DNA from: Galbula dea
Lineage: Eukaryota > Chordata > Aves > Piciformes > Galbulidae
Assembly: GCA_013399015.1 (NCBI GenBank)
Contig: VWZX01007020.1
Location: forward strand, 248,001 to 312,000
DNA length: 64,000 nucleotides
Direction: 5' to 3'
Shown: piece after piece, positions 28,701 through 43,700 of the stretch
Position numbering within the stretch: the stretch's first letter is position 1
How the letters are laid out: each line of letters opens with the position of its first letter
Program-made: the position numbers and the translations under genes
Notes under the pieces: generated by a model
What the model saw: only the letters and a program-made list of their open reading frames with translations
Databases searched by the model: none
Told to the model about the DNA's origin: nothing

Positions 28701-31700
28701 AAGTATGCTTCTTTTAAAGCTTGATTCTTAAATGCCTTCTTTTTTTTAGCTATCTGGAGTTGTTTGTGGGTTTGTTCCTGCCTTCAGATACTTGGTGTGC
28801 ATCATTGAATATAAAATTTAGTTGCTGCACACACATGTTCAAGCACAGTAGCTGACATTGTAAGGTACACAGTTTGTGTTTGAAACCTTCCCTCACATTG
28901 CCAGAGGTCATCACCTCCACAGTACTCCTTTCCCTGCTACCCTTAATGAGAACCCCAAGGTTAATGCATTGACTAACCAAACGCACTAATTCAGAGGTAA
29001 TAGAACATGAGACTTGGATTGTGTATATATACTTTTTCGAATATCATGAACCAAAGGACTATTATTCATTTTTAATAGCCCCAGTTCAGCAAACTGTTTT
29101 GCCCAATTTTAGATGCTTTCCTGAATTGGAGCTTAAATTTGCATAAACAGTGTTTTCTTAGGTTTGCGTAATTGCGAAGTAGCAAACACTTTAAACTTCC
29201 ACCAAGAATCCTTTAATCTGTAATCCATGACTTCTAATAGTTGTAAATGTTGTAGTTACGTATTTTCAAGTAATTTTAATATTTTAGTACCTAAAAATCC
29301 AGCTCCTCTTTTTTTGAGGTGAATTGTAACTTTAAGCGCAAAAAGTTACAGTAAAACATTTAATTCAAGAACTGAAGTAGATGTCTTTCTTCAGTGAAAA
29401 GAAATGCATTACCAGGTGGGACATTGGTTTACTCTCATCTGTTTTTGGTGTCATGTATACATAAACCAATATTGTTCAGTAATTTCCCTTGCACCTCTGC
29501 CTGTCAGTTTTTTCTTTTGTAATGCTTGGTTGACTGATGCAGGTTTGATACGGCTCACCGTATCATGTTTTGGTGCAGGTATGTTGCAATATATGTATCT
29601 ATTTCCTTTGCACAGGCAGATAATTCTTTCTGTAAGCTACGTGTTGAGTAATTTTCTTTTTTTTAATTTGTAGTAATTGTTGGTATGCTTTTCCTCCCTA
29701 CCTAGCAGGACTAGTAACTTGTTCTCATGATTTTGAATGGTTTTATGTTTCTCAGGAGTGAAGTTTTCAAAATATTTTCTCCATTATATTGTTACTGCAA
29801 AACTGTATTAAGTTATTTTTGTCTGAAACATCAATATTAATTGCAATGCTTCGACATCTTGTCTTGTTTCTAAGTTAATGCATCTTAAAACTGTATTTAT
29901 GTAGATGTGATGCTCAACTCTAACCTGAAAGGCAGCCATAGTCACAGCAGTTTCTTTTCCCCCAAACAGAGCGCAATAGAGTCTCTCTTTGGAGCCTCAT
30001 TAACTGGGATTGCCTATTCTCTCTTTGCTGGGCAACCTCTTACTATTTTGGGGAGCACCGGACCAGTTCTAGTATTTGAAAAAATACTATTTAAATTTTG
30101 CAGGTAAGTGATGTTTATATTAACATGATATATTTTGTGGCTTTGTAGCATGTTAGAATAGCTGTAAGTGAGAGCGGGTGCATGTTAGAAGATTAAAGAA
30201 TCAGAGAATGTTAGGGGTTGGAAGGGACCTACAAAGATCATCAAGTCCACCCTCCGCCAAAGCAGGACATATACATAAGGTCACACAAAGTCTGGGCGGG
30301 CCTTGAATGTCTCCAGAGTAGGAGACTCCACAACCCCCCTGGGCAGTCTGTTCCAGTGTTCCGTCACCCTTACTGTGAAGAAGTTTTTCCTCACATTATC
30401 ACTAAATCTCCTATGCTCTAACTTGCTCCCACTGCCTTTTGTCCTAACATTGGATGACATTGAGAAGAACCTGGCTCCTTCTTCCTGACACTGGCCTTTA
30501 ACATAATTATAGACATTGATGAGGTCCCCCCTCGGTCTCCTCTTCCTCAGGCTAAAGAGAGCCAGCTCTCTCAGCCTATCCTCATAGGGTAGATGTTCCA
30601 CTCCCTTAATCATCTTGGTGGCCCTGAGCTGGACTTTCTCCAGTAGTTTCCCGAAACTGTCTGTTAAGATGTAAATGCAGTGGTGAGAGACTTGAGAGAT
30701 GGATGTGGTTTAGCAAAACTATGAGGCGCTGGTAATCCTTAATGAGAAAATAGGTGGTAAGAAGTGGCTAGGACTTGAAAGTTGTGCTCTCACTGTGTGG
30801 AGATGTTTACTTTGATTCTGCAGGGGTGAACACATTGATCTGCCCTCTAGGAGAAAACATCTAGATAGTTTTGCAAAGATCATCTCCATGATGCTTCCCA
30901 AGCTAGGTAGATGCACCCTCAATCCTAGAAACACCTTGCAGTGTTGCTTTTTTTGGTAGAATATGAGAGAGTAAAGTTCATGCTTCCTTCTGAACTAACA
31001 TCAAGGTTAAGAAAAGTGGTGAATGCCTGTGGTGCTTGGAATCAGTACCTCTTTTCAAGTAGAATACAGTGTAGGTGACTTTTGTCTTAGTTAATACTTC
31101 TGTTTCTTCACACAGGGATTATGATCTTTCCTACCTCTCTCTGCGAACTAGTATTGGTCTGTGGACTGCATTTTTATGCATAGTGCTTGTGGCCACAGAT
31201 GCCAGCAGCCTCGTGTGCTACATCACTCGATTTACAGAGGAAGCTTTTGCAGCTCTTATATGCATCATATTTATTTATGAGGCATTGGAAAAGCTTTTTC
31301 ATTTGGGAGAAGTGTATGCCTTCAATATGCACAATGATTTGGATAAACTGACTTTATATTCGTAAGTACCAAGGCTTTTTTGCCTTTCTTCCTCCAGTGG
31401 GGAGTAGGGTATGAAACAACCATCTTGTTTGGCACCTCCATGCTTAAGGAAAAGTCTTATATTCTGCTTCTTTCATAGAAGGTTGAGCTGAACTCTGTTT
31501 CAGACTCTTTTTGGATTTATGAAATTACTGCAAATCTGCTGCGTTTTGGCACATATGGCTGGAAAGCATGTCAATTATTTTTTTTTATTTCCCTTCAGAT
31601 GTGTGTGTTCTGAGCCTGAGAAACCCAGCAATGAAACTTTGCAGGTGTGGAAGAGTATGAATAAGTCTGTGGAAAATATAGCCTGGAGTAACCTTACCGT

Positions 31701-34700
31701 TTCTGTGAGTGTCTAAAAGCTATGTGTGTATGTGTGTGTGTGTGTGTGTATGTATGTATAAAAAAGAAATACCCACACAGTACCAATCTTGACTAATATT
31801 CCATCTAGTTTCTGTAAAACGGTATTTTTGAACTCTTTTATTCCTCCACTTAAACTTAACAGTAATTCTAGTTACTTGGATGAGTGAGTCTATAGTAGTA
31901 AATGGTAATATCATACATGTCTGTTTGAGGTAGCCACTTTAATGTTGGTAGACAGAACAGTCTTTTTTCTGAAGTGCATCTTAATATGATGAGGTGAATA
32001 AAGAGGAGATTGCTTCCTTCAGTTTCCTGGAAAAGATGAAAAAGTATTTTCAAGAAGATGAGAAAATGGAGTCTGCAGTTAAAATGTAATAGCAAACATG
32101 TTCTATTAGTTTGTTAGACATTGGTGTAAAACTGCAATAAAGGAACTACCTAAATATTAATTGGAAGAAAAAATTTTTTGGAAGATTGAATGTTAACAGA
32201 CAAGGGAAATAGCAGTTTGAAGGAAGGCTTTCAATAACCTTGAAAGCAGTACCTTCTGAACTGGGTATTTCATAACAATATCTAATTTTGTGGGTAGGTG
32301 AAGAAGAGGAAAGTTAATCATGTGGAAGTGATACAGCAGGATTTTAGGAAGAGATGTTTTTGCTGATTAAGTCGTTCCTTGGGTAGGATTCTGTTGCCAA
32401 AATGCAACTGTCTACAGCTGCTTTATGTACTCTGGCATCTGTTTTCAATCTTGAATGATTTGGATCTGCTGTAGGTTGTATTGCGTTTGCTAGCTGTCGA
32501 TGCCCATTTTGGCTATCTTAGGCTATCTAAAATAGCAGTAGATACCCATGTATGGGCTCTCCCTGAGCATGAGCCTACGTGTTCACGCTGAAGGTAGACG
32601 TTTTGCCCAGTAAAAATACTAGGAAAAACCCCTCAGTGCTTTACTTGAGTTTTACCTGTAGTTTTTGATGTACCACCAATGGCTTTTGGTCTACAATAAG
32701 CACCTAAGATAGCAGTTTTTCTTGGACTCTTTATAGTTTTTTATATACTTTTTCATTCTCTTCAGCATCTTGTGTCTTACTAGAGAGACAGAACCTATCC
32801 AGAATTTGCTGGTGCTTCTAATCCAAGTAGATTGTTAACAGGGAGAATTTTTGTCCTAAGTTAAATTTTCGATAAATTAACCTGTTTAAAGACTATATTG
32901 TGGCAGTGCTGCTTCTAACTGATTTACTGGTTTGTTGTTTCCTTGTACTCCAAGTGTCTCTTTCAGTTCTTTAATTGGCACTTCAGTGAGCATTTGGATA
33001 GGGATCGTGATTTCTTTTTTATTCAAATCAGTTGTTTACTTTTTTATTTCACTGGAAACTTCTTTTCTTTCAGTTGTGGCAATCTCATTTTGTAAGTCTG
33101 GTTTTTTTCCTTAACTGTATCAGAACAGAAAGTCAAGAGTAAAGAGGTGGGAGGAACTGAGGAGAACTTTTATGTTTGTTAGCTTGAAAGTTGATGTTGG
33201 ATAAGTCTGCTTTTCCTGGGCCCTAGTCCTTAGTCTTTCAGTCTTGTGATGCTTTGAGAAATAGAATATAAATGAGGTTAATACAGAGAAGTTTTTCCTT
33301 GGGCATCTTTCAGTGTTTTGGCATCCTGAAATAGTCAGTGATGGCTTCTCTGGCTCTACTGGAACAGATAGCACACATTTTTGGCATTTTAGGATGAGGT
33401 GGTGGTGAAGGAAAGAACTCCCTTTTGGGATTGTGAAAGTTCTCAGCTGTGTTTTATGTCAAAAAGTACAAGTTAGGTTGAATATACTAAATTAATAAAT
33501 CAGAAATCTAAGGAAGTTTTCTCTTTGCAGGAATGTTTAGAATTTCATGGTGTGTTTCGTGGATCAGCTTGTGGCCATCATGGACCATATATTCCAGATG
33601 TTCTCTTCTGGTCTGTCATACTGTTCTTTACAACATTTTTCCTCTCCTCTTTCCTTAAGCAATTCAAGACCAAACGCTATTTTCCAACTAAGGTAATTCT
33701 CTTTAAAGACTACTGTTGTTTTGTGATAGAATTTCCTGTTTTACTTCAGAACTTTGTATTGAGAGATTTCTTCTAAGACAGAAAAAGAAAAAAACAGAAT
33801 TAGCTAATAACTATTAAAAATGAAGACATTAGAAGAAAGAATTTTGCTGTAGAAAATTCAGTGCTTACTCTCTACTTTCCTGTAGTTTACAAGATGGTCT
33901 AAACATTGGAAGACCTAAGCAGTCCATCTCCCCATATTAATGGGTATTGCCAGGTATCATTTGGAGAGATAACACTGCTACTTTTTTCCTTACCTAGCCA
34001 TACAGAACAATTGATTGCTTTCTCCACGCTGCTGGTGTATCTGAGTGGTTCCTCAGGGAATTACTGTTTCTAATAGAGGGTAATATAATGATTGTCCTTA
34101 GACTGAACCTATTGCAAATTATCCCCCTCCTATATTTTAAAACATCAAATGTATGAATATTGATTTTGAAGCAATTCAGTGACATTATTGAATTAAGCTA
34201 TGAGAGACTGTGATGGCATAGCCTCCTAGTAGAGCTGGGGGGACAGGAAGATGAGGAAGGAGTTACTTTAATTTGGTTCTTGGAATAGGTCACTTTTAAA
34301 TGGGACAATTGGATTAACAGGTGTGCGGAATACTTAGCTTCTGCAACTTTATGCTATGCTGGCAGGCAGCTCAAATTTTAAAATAAAAAGAGAGAACAGT
34401 GTTCACCAGCTGTCAGCCACATTCATGGTGTAGTATAATGTAAATAGATTTCACTATTCATGGAGGAGAAGGTTGTCTTTCTGTACATGCAATTTGTAAT
34501 GATGAAAAAGCAAGAGTTAACAGAAGTCTGTTCTTTATAGGTACGTTCTACCATCAGTGACTTTGCGGTATTTCTGACCATAGTAATCATGGTTTTAATT
34601 GACTATCTTGTGGGAGTACCTTCTCCTAAGCTTCATGTTCCAGAGAAATTTGAAGTAAGAAATAAAACCTTTTTTAAAAATGAACTTAAGTGCTTGCATT

Positions 34701-37700
34701 TTCAAAGACAGTAGAACGATGGAATTGTGTAGAAATAGAAATTTATCTTCCTGATTTACAATGTAGTTGATGAAGCAATCTTTTGGATGTGTCTTCTGAC
34801 AGAAGAAACTGTGCTTTATATTATAATATCTCTGAAGGAAACATTCTTTTGTGGAGATATGCAAACGTGAAGGCATGGAATGGATTTGGTTTGATTTTTT
34901 TCATGTGTCGCTTTCACATGTAACAGCTAAAGCAAATGGTCAATGGCCATTGGAAAAAAAAAAAAAAAAAGAAATACATATTTAAGAGACTGTTGATCTG
35001 TTCCAATGCAGATGTTTGTAGCAATAAACCCTACAGTTTATCCTAGTCATTTAATTATTATTTTTGATGTTTGCTTTTTCAGCCCACCCGAAAAGACCGA
35101 GGGTGGTTCATAGATCCTCTTGGAAGCAATCCTTGGTGGACACTCTTGGTAGCTGCTGTGCCTGCTTTACTCTGTACCATTCTTATTTTTATGGATCAAC
35201 AAATAACAGCTGTTATTATAAACAGGAAGGAGCATAAGCTGAAGGTAAAAGTAATTTTCACATAACTCCAGTGTTGTGTAAGTCGTGTTTATTTTAAATT
35301 GGGTTCATTCTGCAAGTATGTAGAAACAGCTACTAACAGCTACTAACCAACAGCTACTAACTAAATGTAAATACTGACTTAATAAAGAACAACATAACTT
35401 TGTAGAAACTGAAAGTATCCAACTTCTGTAGTTATCTGTTACGTACTGGCTAAGTTACAAATATGGTATCATATAAATAGAAAGTTTATCAAATTGTTTG
35501 CTTAATTTTACAGAAAGGCTGTGGTTATCATCTTGATCTACTCATGGTTGGTATTATGTTGGGGATATGTTCTATCATGGGCTTACCGTGGTTTGTTGCT
35601 GCGACTGTCCTGTCTATAAGTCATGTTAACAGCCTGAAAGTTGAATCTGAATGCTCAGCACCAGGAGAGCAACCAAAGTTCTTGGGAATCCGGGAGCAGC
35701 GAGTTACAGGATTGATGATTTTTGTCCTAATGGGACTGTCAGTGTTCATGACTTCTGTCTTAAAGGTAAAAGACAGCTTTTTTTAAATATTTGTTTTATT
35801 TGTACTTTTGATTTTGATATTGTGATGTAGCATTTTGCAATGTTAGGAAGCTGTATTATGTTAAGTAAAATATGCTTGGACTCATTCTGAAATTGCTTTG
35901 TGTAACAACACTTGTTAATAGAATAGAAACAATAAGGGGAGATGTAAGAAAATGAAATCTGAGTAAGTTAGAAGTGTACGAAGTAGTGAAGAAAGCCACC
36001 TTCATCCACATCATCTGGTTTTATTCCCAGCTATTTTTTTTGTTTCTTTGGTCCATGTTACCTAAAACAGTTGTGTAGTTCTTACATGAGCGCAGCAAAG
36101 GAGTGTGAAGTTGATGTAAGGTTACTTGAGCACAAGTTATACAGCATAGCAGAAGAATCAGCGACATCTGGTAATCTCTGGTTGAAAAGGTACTGTGAGC
36201 TCAGCTGTATAATGCGCATGATTGAAATCGGAGGCAGAAATACTGAAATAGATTTATGGTTGCTCGGCAGAAGATGATATAGGTACTGATTGCCAAAGCT
36301 AGATGTTTATGCCATGGTTTAACAAACTAATACTTGGGTTTTATGGAACCAAGGGTAATAAGAATGGAATTATTACTATTTGGTCTTTATGAAATGTTTT
36401 TCAATATGAATGGCTGTTATTGTTCAGAAGAAAGCAAACAAAGCCTTGCATCTTCAGGTTGCTGTGCTTTTGTTCCATGCGTGGGTTTATCCTGAGTTAA
36501 TGTAGTAGAAGTTAATACAAATGAAGTGCTGGCGTGTCAGATTAGAGCTTACAGTGAAGACACTAGCTTATATATACACAAACATGCAGTAGTGAATCCC
36601 TAAGGCATAATTCTATTCAACACCGCTTAAGTGTCATTAAAGGCTTTTGTTGAGGCTTAATAGCAGCAGGGGTTTTTTTTTAAGATTTCAAATTGTATCT
36701 TGGCTGTCCTTTGCTCAGAAGTTTTGTGAATTCAGGATTAGAGAAAGCTTTGCTTGCTTTGTGTAGACTGCAGAGGTTTCACAGAATCACACAGAATCGT
36801 TACGGTTGGAAAGGACCCTCAAGATCATCTAGTCCAACCAATAGCCCTACACTACTCTTACCCCTAAGTCATGCCCTGAAGAAACACATCTATCCTCTTC
36901 TTAAAAACCTCCAGGGATGGTGACTCCACCACCTCCCTGGGCAGCCTATTCCAATATCTAACCTCTCTTTCAGTAAAGAAATTCTTCCTAATATCTAATC
37001 TAAACCTACCCTGGCTCAGCTTATTCCCATTCCCTCTAGTCCTGTCACTGGTCACAAGGGAGAAGAGGCCAACACCCGCCTCCCTAGAACAGCCTTTCAA
37101 GTAGCTGAAGAGAGCGATAAGGTCTCCCCTCAGCCTCCTCTTCTCCAGGCTAAACAAGCCCAGCTCCCTAAGCCTCTCCTCATAAGGCCTGTTTTCCAGA
37201 CCCCTGACTACCTTAGTTGCCCTTCTCTGCACCCTCTCTAGTACCTCAATGTCCTTCCTAAACTGCGGTGCCCAAAACTGCACACAGTACTCGAGGTGTG
37301 GCCTGAAACCAGGAGATTCTTCATTAGGAGATAACTTCCTTATCTTAGTCTTTAAATTGATTGTCTTGTTGGAGCAGAATTTAGCCCCGAATAATTAGTA
37401 GATTTTCATAGCACATAACCCACATATGATGAGGGTTTTAATCTGTTTCAGAAATGCAAGATTAGTGATCAGTAGTAAAACTTCATGTAGCAATTCCATG
37501 AAGTTGATAGTCTCTATACAGTTCCTATCAGGTAGCAACATAAAGCAGCATAGCTAGCATTAATAATCATCTTGGTGGCAGCCTAGAATGAATGGGCAGT
37601 TAAGGCTGAATACTACTTTAATCATAGTGATGGCTTTGTGAGCTCTAGATGTTTTTTTGTGGTGCTCAATGATGCATATGTTTTCTCTATAAATAGCAAG

Positions 37701-40700
37701 CCTCAGCTTCTACAGATTTCACTTAAATAAAACAAAGTAAAAAATGATGCACGTCTTTCACTAACTGCTATGTTATACCCTGTTGATTCCACAAGTAACT
37801 GTGGGTGTTTTTTTCCTCAGTTTATTCCAATGCCAGTTTTGTATGGTGTCTTTCTTTACATGGGAGTATCTTCATTAAAAGGCATTCAGGTAAAGTCTGA
37901 TTTTAATAACAATTTGCTTTTGTTTAAAGGGAAAGGAAAATGTAACACATTATGTTATGTAAGCAGTGATAAAGTTAGACCATATTGCCTGAATAATAGG
38001 TAGGATAATTTCCTAAGGGTCACGTTCAGATGTTTGTTCTTACCACGTTGTGCATTCACTTCTCCTGTCTTTTGCACTTATCTTTCAGTAGTAGTAGTGT
38101 AGCTGAGCAACACATTTTCTGAAATATTCTGAAATTCTATGGTAATCATGGAGGAAGGGAAGGGGAACTCAACAAAACAGCAAACAAAACCTGCTACCTT
38201 GAATGTTCAGTGACCTTCATTAGTATTTTATTTGGGATTAACTTATGTTTCTGGAGTCTCCTGAAAATATATATTTCCTTCTGGATGGGAAGAAAATAAC
38301 TAACTGAAGGATGATTTTATATTTCAATCCAGTTTTTTGACCGTATAAAGCTGTTTGGAATGCCTGCCAAACATCAACCTGACCTGATTTATCTACGTTA
38401 TGTGCCACTCTGGAAGGTTCATATCTTTACAGTTGTTCAGCTCACTTGTCTGGTTCTGTTGTGGGTGATTAAAGCCTCTGCAGCTGCTGTTGTTTTCCCT
38501 ATGATGGTAAGTTTTCTGTTTTATAAATTAATAATTTTCTAAGAGTACATGCATCATCCAGGATCTCTCTGGAACATATTTGCTACCTTAAGAAGAAGGG
38601 AGTGGGAAGGAAACAAAAGAACTTGTACTACAAGTTGTTTACTTTTGAAAGACAAGGACTTTGAATTGCTCCTGAACGTAAGCAATTCCATTGTGACTGG
38701 CTGTTGAAAGTGTAATTTATTGAACTTTGTGGTAAGATAAAACTAGTACAACGAAAAAGGGCTTCAGTTAAAGATTCTGAATGTACTGAAAGTCTGTGCT
38801 TTTTTGTTCATTTAAATAGTTTAATATAAATTATTCCACTTATGGTTCCCTTAAGGTTCTAGCATTAGTGTTCATTCGCAAGCTCATGGATTTATGTTTC
38901 ACCAAAAGAGAGCTTAGTTGGCTTGATGATCTTATGCCTGAAAGTAAAAAGAAGAAAGAAGATGACAAGAAGAAAAAAGAGAAAGCAGTAAGTGTGAAAA
39001 CAGTCAAACTAAGCATGTGGTGAATTACTAGAAAATATTCAATGATACTTAAAAGAATTTTACGTGGCCTGAGCATATGACCTTAAATACCAAATACACA
39101 TATTGAAATTCTTTACTAATGAAATTTAATGCTAGAGGAGCTGTTACTAGCAACCAAGTTAAGGAAAAGTCAGTTTCAGTCATGCTGTTATGAACTGTGA
39201 CTCTTATTTGTTAATAAAATTAGCAAGCACAGTGGAAAGAAGCATTTTTAACAGAAAAGGTTTTCTTTCTTTCATCAGGTTAGAAGGAGAGAAAAGGGAG
39301 AGGGAGAGAAAAGCAATTGAGTAGGGATTGCTACCTGATGAAATTAATCACAGAATTGTTCATCGTATTGGCATTATTTTGCTTCTGTGTGTTTGCAGAG
39401 CTGTAGTTAGCACCAACTGCTAGTGATCAAAACTATAGTAATATAGCTTGTATAACTTCCACATAAGTCTTACCTAACCCTACCCTAGCTAGCTTACAAA
39501 TTCCTTACAAAGCTTACAACTCTTTCCTTCACCACTGCCCCATCCACCCTACCTGGATAAAACACTTAAGAGAAAAAATATCTTAAACGGTATCTCCTGC
39601 ATTCAGCTTGAGTACATACAGGGAAATGCCCTTTATTCCTGTGGAAATAAACTGCCAGCATGAGATAATTCTCTGACTTCTACTGCATGAGTAATTTTAT
39701 AAACTTCGAATTTACAGGAAGCAGAGAGAATGCTTCAGACAGGAGATAATGAAAGTGTACACCTTGCATATGGAGAAGCAAATCTGGGTTTTCCTGTAAA
39801 AACCCTAAAATACAGGTATAAAAAAAATGTTGGTCTTTAAAGTTTATATCATGTGCTGTAATTTGTTGTATATTAAGTCAATTGTGCATGAGTTGAATTG
39901 TTTTTCCCCAAGCTTGTAACTCAGCCATGATTATTAGGAGTTGCAAAGGTGTATTTTTCGTGGTGCAATAGTACCATTTTTAAGTCGCATTGCTCTTCAA
40001 AAATTGCATCTTAATTCTAAATCTACATGACAATCTTGAACAGATCAGATGACTCAATTTCGACCAGCTGTACTCAAAGTGAAGAAACTTCCTTGGTCAG
40101 TTTTTGTGGAATACTTGTGTGTACTGTGCATGAAGTACTGAGTGTTAAGCAACTAATAACATCAGTTGAGCCATGTGTTTACCAGCCACTTGGATTTTTC
40201 AGAAAAAGTCTTGTGTGCAGTTCTTTGTTTATTTTAGTAAGGGCTAAAGTCTTTGATTTCTGTGATACAAAATAAAACTTTTTACAGACAGCTCTTTTTA
40301 ATTCAAAAGGTCATTTTCTGAAAGCAGAAGGACAGGGTTACCAGTTCTCTTCCAGCAAATTAAGTGCTGGAATTTTACTGACGGAAAGATCCTTCAGCAC
40401 TGGAAGTTGTGTTGTCTCAGTCTGTATGTCCATTACTGGGGATACATTCAGCTCATTTTTTAGGCATTGTGCAACTGTTCAACACACCCAGTGTGAAGGT
40501 TTGGACCTGGCTTTCTGCCAAATACTCAAACCCACAGTGTAAGCTTTCTTCCCCCCCTCCCTTCCTTCTCAGAGTAATGAAAAAAGATATAGGACAATTA
40601 AAGAGTCCAAAATAATTAAATTATACTAGAGAGTAATACATATATATCTATATAGTACCGTATACAAAGTAGAGGGAACCCCCCAAACAACCCCCCGGGA

Positions 40701-43700
40701 GGGGAAGGGGAAAGGGAGAAGGGAAGGGAAGAAGGGACGAGGGAAAAAGAAAACAGAGAGGAGAAACCGAAACAGATATGTAAGTTAAGGAAAATAAATC
40801 TCACTACTACTATTCTCGAAGTGCAGGAACCGCTGCTCCCAAGGCCTACAAGGCCTCACTCCCCCACAAGGGCAGGACTGATAGCAGAGAAGCTACGTCT
40901 CTGAGTCCACCGGAAGGAAGAGAGCAAGCAGGCTTCTGCTTTCCTTATTTATACTGCTAGTCACATGAAATTGCATGGAATACTGGGAACCTCTGACCAC
41001 TTCCCTGGTTACAAGCTGGCTACCAGGGAAGTGGCCTGGGCAAAACCATTACACCCAGGAGATCTGACAGATAAGCAGCTTGCCAGCTTTTTTTGTGTCG
41101 CTAATACTGAAGGTTCTGAGGTTAAAAATTGGCTTTCCAATGGATTTAGGGTAGTGTCAGGTCTACCCTGACCTCAGTTGGGAATAGGCAAGCTTTTTGA
41201 TTAGACAAATGTTCTTGCTGAATGCTATTGTCTACTCTAAAAGCAGGCTTAATCAGACTTAGGAACTCAAATGAAAATGCTAAATGCTGAAGATTTTCAA
41301 AAACCTTTTGAGTTGTATTTGCTCTCACATTTCATTGCTACTTATGTATGTTTACTGTGTATTTCATTGTCTTGCATCTTTTGGGGATTCGTGAGGAAAA
41401 ATGGCTTTGAAAGATTTTTATGCAATTTTAAGAAATCTTATAGATACCCTGGGGTAGATTCTGAATCTTAAGTATGGAAGAGAGCAGAAAACTAATCTAC
41501 AGACAATACCTAAGTCTGCTGCACATTTAAATGTGTTGAGGGCAAAGCGGGAAGTAGGTCTTGAAAGCTTACCGTGTGTGAGGGTGAACTTCTGCAGGAC
41601 TTGGGGGGATGGTGGCAAAGAAACCTTGAAAAATGTCTGGCAAGGCTCTGCCAAAAAAAACCAAACCAAACCAAACCAAACAAAAAAAAACCAAACAAAA
41701 ACCTGTATAGATAACTGGGATGTCTAGATTTTTTTACTAGTTTTAAATATCAACCGAGTTAATAGTTTCAAAATTTTAACATCTGCTCTTTTGCCCTTGA
41801 CTATTTCTTGGAAACAAAATAATTCAGATTTATAAAAGCCTTAACAGAACAGTGATTCATTTAATTATTTCAGAGTGTGCAAAATAACTTTCTGAAGTCA
41901 CAGGTAATTTAGAAATGACATCTCTCAAGTATTCTTAATGTCTTAATGGTTTCTATGTGAAAAACTGTTTTAAGATGCTGTGTGATTAAGGCAGGTCTAG
42001 TGAGTTAAATTTTCAAATTTTCGTGTAATATGTTTTTAAGAGAAGAATTCAGCTTGTGGCTGTGTAAATATTGAAGGAAGGCACAACTGATGTAAGTGAT
42101 GAGTGACAGTAAGTATAATGCTGTTGCAAGGAACTGAATACTAACCAGAAAGTATGTTTGTTCTTTAGCATTGATCCCTCAGTTGTAAACATATCAGATG
42201 AGATGGCCAAAACTGCACAGTGGAAGGCTCTTGCCATGAGTACTGAGAATGCCAAAGTAACCAGAGCTAACCTGAGGTAGCTATAATTAATCATGCGTTT
42301 CCTAACTATGATCTCGTGCATCTAATAACTTGTATTTCTTAAAATACATCTCACAAAATGAGAATACATGGTTTGTAAGTCTACATTGATATTTTGGGGT
42401 TTTTTAACTTTTGAGTAACTTAATTTTTGCTCTTTTCTCTGAAATTAAACTTTCTCTAAGGGATTACAGTTATTTTATTGAATTTATTATTACAATTTAA
42501 ACTTACTTTTTATTTGCTTGATACGATTGTATGCTGCTCTGATGGGTTTAGGGTTTCTAAAAGCTTTACTAGAGTGTATATGAGCATGGGAGTTGTTTGA
42601 TCCTGAACATTACAAATGCCAGTGGGAATAAAAGGTAAGTTGAGCACTTACATTATAGAATCATAGAATGTTAGGGGTTGGAAGGGACCTAGGAAGATCC
42701 ACTAGTCCAACCCCCCTGGCAGAGCAGGATCACCTAGGTGAGGTCACACAGGAGCAGGTCCAGGCAGGCCTTGAATCTCTTCAGAGAGGAGACTCCATAA
42801 CCTCCCTGGGCAGCCTGTTCCAGTGTTCTGTCACCCTCACTGGGAAAAAGCTTTTCCTTATGTGTGCGCTAAACCTCCTATGTTGCAACCTCCAACTTGC
42901 TCCCATTGCCTCTCGTCCTAACACTGGACAACACTGACAAGAGCCTGGCTCTGTCCTCCTGCTACTCGCCCTTAACGTATTTGTAGACATTTTTGAGATT
43001 GCCCCTCAGTCTCCTCTTTTCCAGGCTAAAGAGACCCAGCTCTCTCAGCCTGTCCTTGTAGGGTAGACGTTCCACTCCCTTAATCTTGGTGGCCCTGTGC
43101 TGGACTCTCTCCAGTAGTTCCCTGCCCTTCTTGAACTGGGGAGCCCAGAACTGGACACAGTATTCCAGGTGGGGCCTCGCCAGTGCAGAGTAGAGGGGGA
43201 GGATAACCTCCCTTGACCTGCTGGCCACGCTTTTCTTAATGCATCCTAGGATGCCATTGGCCTTCTCAGCTGCGAGGGCACATTGCTGTCTCATTGTCAT
43301 CCTATTGTCCACCAGGACCCCTAGGTCTTTTTCCCCAGAGCTGCTCTCCAACAGATCAGCCCCTAGCCAGTACTGATACGTGTGGTTGTTCTTCCCCAGA
43401 TGAAGGACTTTACACTTGCTCTTGTTAAATCACATTAAATTTCTCCCTGCCCAGCTCTCCAGCCTGTCCAGGTCATGCTGGATGGCAGCACAGCCTTCTG
43501 GTATGTCAGCCACTCCTCCCAGGAGCCTGAAGGCCAAAATCCTACTAAAACAAATCGCTTCATGCTGCCTTACGATCTGCCCCCTGTTTTTGTAGGTTGG
43601 TTTTTTTTTTTTTGCCAGCTCATTTTTAATTTATAAAAATTGAGCTTACTTCAAATACTATTTTCACTGGATAGAAAATATTCTTGAATGAAGTACTGGA

